Below are positions 1-4,317 of a stretch of 5,270 bases of DNA, one piece after another. The notes beneath the pieces were generated by a model. The model made no database searches. It was not told the DNA's origin and saw only the letters and a program-made list of their open reading frames with translations. Position 1 is the stretch's first letter; each line of letters starts with the position of its first letter. This DNA comes from Syntrophobacteria bacterium (GTDB lineage: Bacteria > Desulfobacterota > Syntrophobacteria > JARFUL01). A program made the position numbers and the translations under genes. The stretch is from assembly GCA_029289015.1 (NCBI GenBank), contig JARFUL010000009.1, forward strand, positions 1-5,270, in the 5' to 3' direction.

Positions 1-81
1 CCTGCCTCTTGCGTGGGTGCACGCGGCGGGTGGAAAACCTTAAAAGTCACCTCGATTCAGAGCATCCTGGGAAAGCCATGA
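1..81 (+). CDS. Possible 3' end of a truncated gene (C-terminal 26 residues)
   Basis: Frame 1 is open from the window edge to a TGA at 79-81 and would encode a 26-residue C-terminus ending in SIQSILGKP. The main support is position: only five bases separate the stop from a well-formed intrinsic terminator at 87-107, as expected at the end of a plus-strand gene. No family can be recognised from so short a tail. Frame 3 is also open here and has a zinc-finger-like Cys/His spacing, but it runs straight through the terminator hairpin and into antisense tRNA sequence, so frame 1 is preferred. If real, this gene converges on the minus-strand tRNA genes. Confidence is low because only 81 bases are visible. 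Confidence 0.3.
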   Translation, partial: PASCVGARGGWKTLKVTSIQSILGKP

Positions 82-86
82 AAGAC

Positions 87-107
87 GGGGTAACAATACC
101 CCTTTTT
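87..107 (+). terminator. Rho-independent terminator
   Basis: A perfect 6-bp stem (GGGGTA at 87-92 with TACCCC at 97-102) closes a 4-base ACAA loop and is followed directly by five T (103-107). The T tract is on the plus strand, and on the minus strand the hairpin is followed only by GTCTTT, so it mainly serves transcription from the left. It lies five bases after the possible stop at 79-81. Confidence 0.7.
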
Positions 108-128
108 CGAGGAATCGGTCAAGGGATA

Positions 129-168
129 CGGGCCGGATCGCTACTTCGGAGTGGAACAAATCGGCCCG
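129..168 (+). other. Stem-loop of unknown role in the gene-free left flank
   Basis: A 7-bp perfect stem (CGGGCCG at 129-135 with CGGCCCG at 162-168) extends by one G-U pair (136/161). An internal loop follows, then a 5-bp inner stem (141-145 with 150-154) capped by TCGG. Two pairs are G-U when read as plus-strand RNA but become A-C or C-A mismatches on the minus strand, which favours a plus-strand transcript if it is an RNA at all. It lies after terminator 87-107 and is not followed by a T tract. I recognise no Rfam-type family; in particular it does not show the conserved SRP RNA apical loop. The rest of 108-265 shows only two short repeats and a T6 tract on the minus strand. Confidence 0.35.
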
Positions 169-181
169 GGTGCGCTCGCGA

Positions 182-192
182 CATATTGGACA
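182..192. repeat. Short direct repeat, copy 1 (CATATTGGACA)
   Basis: This 11-base unit matches 247-257 at 10 of 11 positions, and the shared core ATTGGACA is identical. The two copies start 65 bases apart and flank the T6 tract of the tRNA terminator candidate. They could be an operator-like pair or chance; nothing else in the window indicates which. Confidence 0.3.
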
Positions 193-218
193 GTACGGCA
201 GCGCCGCGGCTTGCCAAT

Positions 219-247
219 AAAAAAGCGCCCCCGGGTAGCTGCAGCGC
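219..247 (-). terminator. Weak terminator candidate downstream of tRNA-Ser(GGA)
   Basis: On the minus strand a GCGCT/GGCGC pairing (247-243 with 229-225, one G-U pair) encloses a 13-base loop and leads directly into six T (224-219). The position is right, because the hairpin begins 18 bases after the tRNA 3' end. The stem is short and its loop large, so this is a poor canonical terminator; the T tract is the stronger part of the evidence. Confidence 0.35.
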
Positions 248-257
248 ACATTGGACA
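247..257. repeat. Short direct repeat, copy 2 (CACATTGGACA)
   Basis: This is the second copy of the unit at 182-192, differing at one base. It begins eight bases beyond the 3' CCA of tRNA-Ser(GGA) and partly overlaps the 5' arm of the terminator candidate. Confidence 0.3.
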
Positions 258-265
258 CTTTATTA

Positions 266-359
266 TGGCGGAGAGAGTGGGATTCGAACCCACGGAACGC
301 GGTAAAGCGTTCACACGATTTCCAATCGTGCCCCTTCAGCCGGACTCGGGCATCTCTCC
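266..359 (-). tRNA. tRNA-Ser, anticodon GGA
   Basis: Class II serine tRNA of 94 bases including an encoded CCA (268-266). Acceptor arms GGAGAGA and TCTCTCC pair perfectly, with discriminator G. The anticodon stem CACGA/TCGTG encloses TTGGAAA, giving anticodon GGA at 323-321, which reads UCC and, by wobble, UCU. The long variable arm pairs GAACGC with GCGTTC, the serine identity hallmark. The T arm is GTGGG/CCCAC around TTCGAAT. It lies 55 bases after tRNA-Ser(CGA), from which it is separated by its own strong promoter (380-409). All arms are intact, so it should be functional. Confidence 0.97.
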
Positions 360-361
360 GC

Positions 362-371
362 GAGAAAATCC
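362..371. repeat. 10-base direct repeat GAGAAAATCC, copy 1
   Basis: Identical to 391-400. On the minus strand the unit reads GGATTTTCTC. This copy lies in the leader between the -10 box and the start of tRNA-Ser(GGA); the other lies in the promoter spacer. The two start 29 bases apart, nearly three helical turns, so they could bind a regulator on one face, but chance is possible. Confidence 0.4.
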
Positions 372-379
372 GGGGTTGA

Positions 380-409
380 AATATATCAGGGAGAAAATCC
401 ATGTGTCAA
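380..409 (-). promoter_or_regulatory. Sigma70-type promoter of tRNA-Ser(GGA)
   Basis: A perfect consensus -35 (TTGACA, 409-404) is separated by 18 bases from a -10 of TATATT (385-380), which matches TATAAT at five of six positions. The -10 ends 20 bases before the tRNA 5' end, leaving a short leader for RNase P to remove. The -35 begins only five bases after the CCA of tRNA-Ser(CGA), so the second tRNA need not depend on read-through from the first. Confidence 0.75.
391..400. repeat. 10-base direct repeat GAGAAAATCC, copy 2
   Basis: Identical to 362-371. This copy lies inside the -35/-10 spacer of the tRNA-Ser(GGA) promoter, so any protein binding it would affect that promoter directly. Confidence 0.4.
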
Positions 410-414
410 TAAAA

Positions 415-510
415 TGGCGGAGAGGGAGGGATTCGAACCCCCGTGCCCGGCTCATCACCGGACAAACCGATTTCGAGTCGGTCCCGTTACGACCACTTCG
501 GTACCTCTCC
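415..510 (-). tRNA. tRNA-Ser, anticodon CGA
   Basis: Class II serine tRNA of 96 bases including encoded CCA (417-415). Acceptor arms GGAGAGG and CCTCTCC pair perfectly, with discriminator G. The anticodon stem ACCGA/TCGGT encloses CTCGAAA, giving anticodon CGA (475-473), which reads UCG. The variable arm pairs TGTCCGG with CCGGGCA with one G-U pair. The T arm is GGGGG/CCCTC around TTCGAAT, also with one G-U pair. A CGA isoacceptor is common in GC-rich genomes, where UCG codons are frequent. It has its own upstream promoter candidate and precedes tRNA-Ser(GGA) on the same strand. Confidence 0.97.
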
Positions 511-523
511 ACATCTATTTAAT

Positions 524-553
524 AATATAATACATTTCACCGGGTTTCGTAAA
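524..553 (-). promoter_or_regulatory. Promoter candidate for tRNA-Ser(CGA)
   Basis: TATATT (529-524) lies 13 bases before the tRNA 5' end in a strikingly AT-rich stretch (511-536). An upstream TTTACG (553-548, four of six to consensus) gives an 18-base spacer; the alternative TTACGA gives 17. The -10 is convincing and the -35 is weak. The -35 overlaps the last codons of the possible small ORF 537-611. Confidence 0.5.
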
Positions 554-611
554 GGCGATTGTCCCGCGTGTAAAGCTCGCGCTCGTTGAAAAGCAGCCCG
601 GTGCCGCTCAT
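537..611 (-). CDS. Possible 24-residue small protein translationally coupled to tadA
   Basis: An ATG at 611-609 overlaps the tadA stop by four bases (ATGA), the usual arrangement for translational coupling, and the frame stays open for 24 codons to a TGA at 539-537. The peptide is hydrophilic and strongly charged (NERELYTRDNRLYETR at its C-terminus), with no membrane segment or cysteine. By my count 18 of 23 codons after the start end in G or C, like the real genes here, and the frame closes where the sequence turns AT-rich. Against it, no Shine-Dalgarno is obvious, a terminator-like hairpin (589-607) lies inside it, and the tRNA promoter overlaps its end. It may be a genuine microprotein, the remnant of a longer gene, or chance. 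Confidence 0.3.
   Translation of the reverse strand: MSGTGLLFNERELYTRDNRLYETR
589..607 (-). terminator. Weak terminator candidate directly after tadA
   Basis: On the minus strand GCGGC (607-603) pairs with GCTGC (597-593) across a 5-base loop, with one G-U pair, and four T follow (592-589). It begins immediately after the tadA stop codon. The short stem and T tract make it weak. It conflicts with the idea that ORF 537-611 is expressed, because it would end transcription inside it. Confidence 0.35.
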
Positions 612-1066
612 CTGCGGCTGCGGAAAAACTCTTTGAGCAGCCTCTTCGCGTCCTCCCCTAAAACTCCGGCCGTTACCCGGGGCCGGTGGTTGAGAAGGCC
701 GTCTATGCCGATGCTGTAGACGGACCCGCACGCGCCGGCCCTGGGGTCGGCAGCTCCGAACACCACCCTTTCTATCCGCGCGTGGACAGCCGCGCCCATG
801 CACATGGCGCAGGGCTCCAGGGTCACGTAGAGGGTGGTACCCACCAGCCGGTAGTTGCCCAGCTTCTTAGCGGCCTGGCGGATCGCGAGGATTTCGGCGT
901 GCGCGGTGGGGTCTTTGAGCGTTATGGGGCTGTTGTGGGCCCTGGCGAGGACCTCCCCCGACGAATCCACGATCAGCGCGCCCACGGGCACCTCGCCCCT
1001 TTGGGCCGCTTGCTCGGCCAGGCTGAGGGCTTCCCTCATGAAGGCCGCGTCGTCGGGCTTTGCCAT
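608..1066 (-). CDS. tadA: tRNA-specific adenosine deaminase TadA
   Basis: Deaminates adenosine 34 of tRNA-Arg(ACG) to inosine in the cytoplasm, so that one tRNA reads CGU, CGC and CGA. The 152-residue length is normal for the family. The cytidine-deaminase-like fold is clear: PVGALIV at residues 27-33; the zinc and catalytic motif HAE, with H56 as zinc ligand and E58 as proton shuttle; and PCAMC, with zinc ligands C86 and C89, followed by GAAVHARI. The downstream FGAADP...GACGS segment and basic C-terminus are also typical of TadA rather than of free-nucleoside deaminases. I keep the first ATG; M10 is a possible alternative and the Shine-Dalgarno is poor (GAGAGAC, five bases upstream). It sits between the Cys-rich gene and two serine tRNAs, neither of which is its substrate. 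No promoter is evident in the 132-base upstream gap. Confidence 0.96.
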   Translation of the reverse strand: MAKPDDAAFMREALSLAEQAAQRGEVPVGALIVDSSGEVLARAHNSPITLKDPTAHAEILAIRQAAKKLGNYRLVGTTLYVTLEPCAMCMGAAVHARIERVVFGAADPRAGACGSVYSIGIDGLLNHRPRVTAGVLGEDAKRLLKEFFRSRR

Positions 1067-1106
1067 CTCAAGTCTCTCGGCAGGGAAAGGTTCTGGGTAT
1101 TCGCGG

Positions 1107-1152
1107 CTACGCGCAAATCGCGCCGCGGCCGGGATACCGGTAGTCCGCGTAG
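1107..1152. repeat. Inverted repeat in the gap upstream of tadA
   Basis: CTACGCG (1107-1113) and CGCGTAG (1146-1152) are perfect 7-base complements enclosing 32 bases, within which CCGG (1129-1132) and CCGG (1137-1140) can form a second small hairpin around GATA. An alternative pairing, CGCG at 1110-1113 with CGCG at 1119-1122, competes with the outer stem. It lies 41 bases upstream of the tadA ATG, so it could be a structured 5' leader or an operator. GC-rich sequence throws up such repeats by chance. The remainder of the gap (1067-1198) shows only an imperfect AT-rich hairpin at 1164-1183. Confidence 0.35.
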
Positions 1153-1198
1153 GGCAGGCTAAAGGAGTTTTTCAAAAAAGTCCAGTGGATAAGCCGGC

Positions 1199-1639
1199 TC
1201 AGACGAACCTCGCCTTGCGCCATCCCTCGGCCCTTAGGTGCTGGGAGCGGTTCTTGCCCCAGTCCTTCATGGCCTCCATGTAGGCCTTGAGGTCGGTCTT
1301 GCCCAGCACGGCCAGCTTCTGCTTGGCCTCGTAGCTGTCCTGGAGCTCGGTGGGGCTGAAGCCGTTCCACGAGGAGTACCCCTGGTCAAAGATGGCGGAG
1401 GGGGTAAGCTCGGGCAGCGCGATGCCGCAGCGGCCCAGGTGCTGCGCGGCCACGTCCATATCAAAGGAGATGACCCAGCCGTTGTCGTGAACCATGTTGT
1501 TGGGGTCAAAATCGATGTCTGGGCTGCACTTGGGGCAGTAGAGCGCGTCTATCACCTCGATGGGCAGGATGTTGTTCTTGTTCATGATGTTGGCGGAGCT
1601 CTGGCCGCACTGGCACTCAAGAAGGGTGTTGACGCACAT
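1199..1639 (-). CDS. Uncharacterised Cys-rich (CxC...CxxC) protein, 146 residues
   Basis: I do not recognise this family by name. The protein looks real: a perfect AGGAGG (1652-1647) lies seven bases before the ATG, and the composition is natural. The N-terminal third carries C9-Q-C11 and C35-P-K-C38, a spacing that would suit a four-cysteine zinc or other metal site; C2 and C71 are extra. An acidic stretch (DIDFDPNN, 41-48) and HDNGWVISFDMD (51-62) follow. The C-terminal half is probably helical, with LQDSYEAKQKLAVLGKTDLKAYMEAMKDWGKN ending in a basic tail (RAEGWRKAR). No signal peptide or membrane segment is visible, so it should be cytoplasmic. It has its own promoter candidate and follows a strong terminator, so it is probably expressed separately from the operon upstream. 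A role in metal binding or nucleic-acid interaction is conjecture. Confidence 0.85.
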   Translation of the reverse strand: MCVNTLLECQCGQSSANIMNKNNILPIEVIDALYCPKCSPDIDFDPNNMVHDNGWVISFDMDVAAQHLGRCGIALPELTPSAIFDQGYSSWNGFSPTELQDSYEAKQKLAVLGKTDLKAYMEAMKDWGKNRSQHLRAEGWRKARFV

Positions 1640-1646
1640 ATCAGGT

Positions 1647-1652
1647 CCTCCT
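1647..1652 (-). promoter_or_regulatory. Consensus ribosome binding site of the Cys-rich gene
   Basis: AGGAGG on the minus strand, with seven bases to the ATG at 1639, is an optimal Shine-Dalgarno. It fixes the start codon and is far stronger than that of tadA. Confidence 0.85.
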
Positions 1653-1665
1653 TTTAATAGTAACT

Positions 1666-1695
1666 TTTATATTTATAACCCGGATGGAGCCTGAA
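1666..1695 (-). promoter_or_regulatory. Promoter candidate for the Cys-rich gene
   Basis: Two overlapping TATAAA hexamers (1677-1672 and 1671-1666) lie in an AT-rich stretch just upstream of the Shine-Dalgarno. With the second as -10, TTCAGG (1695-1690) sits at an 18-base spacing as a poor -35. The -10 is plausible and the -35 weak. The site lies downstream of the terminator ending the livK operon, where a new promoter is expected. Confidence 0.4.
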
Positions 1696-1716
1696 AAGAA
1701 TACCGGCCGCGGCGCC

Positions 1717-1747
1717 AAAAAAAAGGGACGGGGATGCACCCCGCCCC
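1717..1747 (-). terminator. Strong Rho-independent terminator of the paaK-livK operon
   Basis: On the minus strand a 9-bp GC-rich stem (1747-1739 with 1733-1725, one internal G-U pair) closes a 5-base loop and is followed by eight T (1724-1717). It lies 24 bases after the stop codon of the binding-protein gene. Its strength suggests that little transcription passes from the operon into the Cys-rich gene. Confidence 0.9.
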
Positions 1748-1771
1748 GTTTGTTGCTCTTTTCTCTTCAGC

Positions 1772-2962
1772 CTACATGACCATCTTCCACTTGCCGTCAA
1801 CTATCTTGAGGATCACCATGGAGTCGGTGCCCAGGCCGTTGTGGTCCTCCTTGGTGACGTTGTACACGCCGGATATGCCCACGTAGCCCTTGGTGGCCTC
1901 TATCTCGGCCCTGAGCTTATCCGCGTCGGTGCCCACCTTCTTCATCGCGTTGGCCACCATGTAGATCGCGTCCCACGCGTACCCGGAGTGGGTGTTGATG
2001 GGGAACTTTTTGTCGTACTTGTACTTGTTGTTGTAGATGTCTATGAACCCCAGGATCACCTTCTTCTGGGGGTCGGAATCTGGGAGCTGGTCTGCGGTCA
2101 TGAGCTTGGTCGCGGGCATCAGGTTGCCCTCGGAAGCCGCGCCCGCCAGCTCGATGTAATTGGGGTCCGGGAGACCGTGGCACTGGAAGAGCGGCACGTT
2201 GATGCCGAGCTGCTTGACGTTCTTGGCCACGATGGAGCCCGCGGGCCCGATGGTCCAGCACACGATCACCTCGGCGCCCGCGCCGCGTATCTTGGTGAGC
2301 TGGGTGGTCATGTCCGCGTCCCTGGAGCCGAAGGACTCCTGGGCCACAATCGTGAGGCCGAATTTGGGAGCGAACCTGGTGAGCCACCTTTTGCCGTCCT
2401 TGCCGAAGCCGTCCTCCGCAGTGATGAGGGCCACCTTTTTAAGCCCCTGGGACTTCAGGTACATGTAGACCTTCTGTACTGCAATGGAGCTCCTCTGGGG
2501 GGCCTTGAAGATGTAGTTATAGGAGCCGAACTTGCCCCCCATGATCACCGGGTCGCCGCCCACGGTCATTACGGTGGGAATCTTCTTCGTCTCCAGGTAC
2601 TTCTTCACCGCCATGCCGGTGCCGGTGCGGGTGGGGCCTATCATTGCTATAACCTTGTCCCCCTCCACCAGCTTTTTGACGGCCAGGAGCGCTTTCGTGG
2701 GGTCGCCCCCCGTGTCATAGGTGATGAGCTCAAGGGGACGGCCGTCGATCCCGCCCTCGTTGTTGATCTTGTCCACCACCATCTCGGCCACCAGCTTTGT
2801 GGGGGTCCCTATGAAGGCCGCAGGCCCGGTGAGCGCAAACATTGCGCCTATCCTGATGGGTTTTGCAGGCGCCTTCGGCGCGGGCTTGCCGCATCCGTAA
2901 AAGGCCAGCGCACCTACCATCATCACCGCGAAAGCCACTTTCAAAAGCTTCTTTTTAAGCAT
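1772..2962 (-). CDS. LivK-type ABC transporter substrate-binding protein (Peripla_BP_6 family)
   Basis: Extracytoplasmic binding component of a branched-chain-amino-acid-type (HAAT) ABC importer, 396 residues, normal for the family. I start at the ATG at 2962, five bases after AAGGAGG (2974-2968); the ATG at 2998 would put this site inside the coding region. A signal peptide is clear: KKKLLK, a hydrophobic core to residue 20, then FYGC. C24 could be lipidated, although F-Y at -3/-2 is an atypical lipobox; ALA at 18-20 is an alternative signal peptidase I site. Family landmarks are IRIGAMFALTGPAA (36-49), INNEGGIDGRPLEL (66-79), the GPTRTG ligand-lobe turn (109-114), THSGYAWDA (324-332) and SGVYNVTKEDHNGLG (364-378). 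It follows the paaK-like gene by 56 bases with no terminator between. That context suggests an aromatic or other carboxylic acid ligand rather than leucine, but this is inference. Permease and ATPase genes are not in the window. Confidence 0.93.
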   Translation of the reverse strand: MLKKKLLKVAFAVMMVGALAFYGCGKPAPKAPAKPIRIGAMFALTGPAAFIGTPTKLVAEMVVDKINNEGGIDGRPLELITYDTGGDPTKALLAVKKLVEGDKVIAMIGPTRTGTGMAVKKYLETKKIPTVMTVGGDPVIMGGKFGSYNYIFKAPQRSSIAVQKVYMYLKSQGLKKVALITAEDGFGKDGKRWLTRFAPKFGLTIVAQESFGSRDADMTTQLTKIRGAGAEVIVCWTIGPAGSIVAKNVKQLGINVPLFQCHGLPDPNYIELAGAASEGNLMPATKLMTADQLPDSDPQKKVILGFIDIYNNKYKYDKKFPINTHSGYAWDAIYMVANAMKKVGTDADKLRAEIEATKGYVGISGVYNVTKEDHNGLGTDSMVILKIVDGKWKMVM

Positions 2963-3018
2963 AACCTCCTCCTTGTGGGTAATATAGTTGGAAAGCAAAA
3001 ACCTCGGTCAGATATCCA

Positions 3019-4317
3019 TTACTGGTCCCTCGTGTCGAAGACCCGCTTGCTCTTGCTCTGGGTTCTGGGCAGGGTGCCGTAGCCCACGACCCTGATCTGG
3101 GCCCGCACCATGATCTTGCGCTTCACCAGGTCCGCCATGCTGCGGGCCAGGATTTCGTCCAGGGCCGGGTCTGCGGCCTCGTCCCTCTCCAGGACCACGA
3201 TCATATACTCCCTGCCGTCGCCTCCCCTCTTCAACTGTATCTGGTACTCACTGCCCGCGCCGTCGACCCGGGAGACGAGCTCGTCCACCTGGCTGGGATA
3301 GATGTTCACCCCCCGAAACACGAACATGTCGTCGGAGCGGTCGAAGATCCTGTCGTGGCGGGGGAGCACGGACCCGCAGGGGCACCGGCCGGGGATCAGC
3401 CGGGTCATGTCCCTGGTCCGGTAGCGGATCAGGGGCGCGGCCTGTTTCTTCAGCGTGGTTACCACCATCTCGCCCGGGTCCCCCGGCGCGACCGGCTCAA
3501 GGGTGTTTGGGTCGAGGATCTCGAGGATGTAGTAGTCCGCGTGGTAGTGGATCCCCGTGTGCAGGGTGCAGTCGAGCCCGGCGCCGGGTCCGTAGAGCTC
3601 GGTGAGCCCGGGGATGTCGAACACGTGCTCAACCCCGAGGAGCTCCTTCATCCTCTCCTTCATGGCCGAAGACGAGCGCTCCGCGCCCATGATCACCTTT
3701 TTGAGCCGCACAGAGTCCCTGATGCCCCTGTTTTTCACCTCCTCGGCCAGGAGAAGGGCCATGGACGCGGTCGCGCAGAGCACCGTGGCCTCCAGGTCCA
3801 CCATGACCTCGCAGTGGAGGTCTATGTTGCCGGGCCCCACGGGGAGGGCTGTCGCGCCGAGCCTTTCCACCCCGGCCTGGAACCCCACCCCCGCGCTCCA
3901 GAGCCCGTAGCCCACCGCTATCTGGACCCTGTCTTCCCTGGTGAGCTCCGCCAGCTCATAGCACCGGGCGAACATATCCGCCCAGTCGTCAATGTCCTTT
4001 TGGGTATAGGAGAGCACCTTTCTCTTGCCCGTGGTGCCGCTGGACGCGTGGATCCGCACCACGTCCTTCATGGGCACGCACAAGAGGGGAAACGGGTACC
4101 CCTCCCTGAAATCGTCGGCATTGGTGAGGGGAAGCCTGGAGATATCGTCATGGCTCTTTATGTCGTCCGGCCCCACCGCATTTTCCTCGAACTTCTTCCT
4201 GTAGAACCCGGAGTTGTTGAACGCGTGGCTCACGGTCCACTTCAGCCCCTCTAGCTGAAGCGCTGAAAGCTCTTCCTCGGTGTTGACTTTGGGCATAAAG
4301 GTTCTGTTGTTGGTCAT
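3019..4317 (-). CDS. Phenylacetate-CoA ligase-like AMP-forming ligase (PaaK family)
   Basis: Cytoplasmic ANL-superfamily enzyme expected to activate an aromatic or other carboxylic acid with ATP and CoA. At 432 residues it has PaaK length. Motifs in order: the P-loop SSGTTGK (92-98), the A5 region GLTELYGPG (237-245), YRTRD with D303, CPCG (312-315), RSDDM (327-331), RGVNIYPSQVD (335-345), and C-terminal PRTQSKSKRV, where K422 or K424 would be the adenylation lysine. Two positions differ from the usual consensus: Pro236 stands where the adenine-stacking Tyr of YG-x-[ST]E is expected, and Asp326 replaces Gly in GRSDDM. Its ATG overlaps the upstream ligase stop (ATGA), with AGGAAGG three bases before. 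M8 is a possible alternative start. The substrate cannot be read from sequence; phenylacetate, benzoate-type or short acids are all possible. Confidence 0.92.
   Translation of the reverse strand: MTNNRTFMPKVNTEEELSALQLEGLKWTVSHAFNNSGFYRKKFEENAVGPDDIKSHDDISRLPLTNADDFREGYPFPLLCVPMKDVVRIHASSGTTGKRKVLSYTQKDIDDWADMFARCYELAELTREDRVQIAVGYGLWSAGVGFQAGVERLGATALPVGPGNIDLHCEVMVDLEATVLCATASMALLLAEEVKNRGIRDSVRLKKVIMGAERSSSAMKERMKELLGVEHVFDIPGLTELYGPGAGLDCTLHTGIHYHADYYILEILDPNTLEPVAPGDPGEMVVTTLKKQAAPLIRYRTRDMTRLIPGRCPCGSVLPRHDRIFDRSDDMFVFRGVNIYPSQVDELVSRVDGAGSEYQIQLKRGGDGREYMIVVLERDEAADPALDEILARSMADLVKRKIMVRAQIRVVGYGTLPRTQSKSKRVFDTRDQ

Noticed and set aside
108..265. SRP RNA (ffs), sometimes found near tRNA-Ser genes
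   Set aside because: Neither strand shows the conserved GGAAGG...GCAGC-type apical loop of bacterial SRP RNA.
40..402. 120-codon minus-strand ORF across the tRNA-Ser(GGA) region
   Set aside because: It runs through the tRNA, the terminator region and the 87-107 hairpin, with no Shine-Dalgarno and no recognisable domain.
9..522. Overlapping plus-strand ORFs encoding peptides such as GGESGIRTHGTR, AERVGFEPT and RRGRDSNPRA
   Set aside because: These are translations of the antisense strand of the two tRNA-Ser genes, a well-known source of false proteins in databases. The tRNA folds explain the sequence fully.
1164..1183. AT-rich imperfect inverted repeat as terminator of the Cys-rich gene
   Set aside because: The stem has a mismatch and is mostly A-T, and the T run is inside the stem rather than after it. 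It does not resemble an intrinsic terminator.
2963..2998. N-terminal extension of the binding protein to the ATG at 2998
   Set aside because: It would translate through the AAGGAGG ribosome binding site and place 12 extra residues before an otherwise standard signal peptide.
1841..3082. 413-codon plus-strand ORF opposite the binding protein
   Set aside because: It is a mirror frame of a GC-rich gene with a clear family match on the minus strand. The product is His/Gly/Leu/Val-rich without domains.
3355..4254. 299-codon plus-strand ORF opposite the paaK-like gene
   Set aside because: It is a shadow of a high-GC coding region. The minus-strand protein has all the ligase motifs, and this frame has none.
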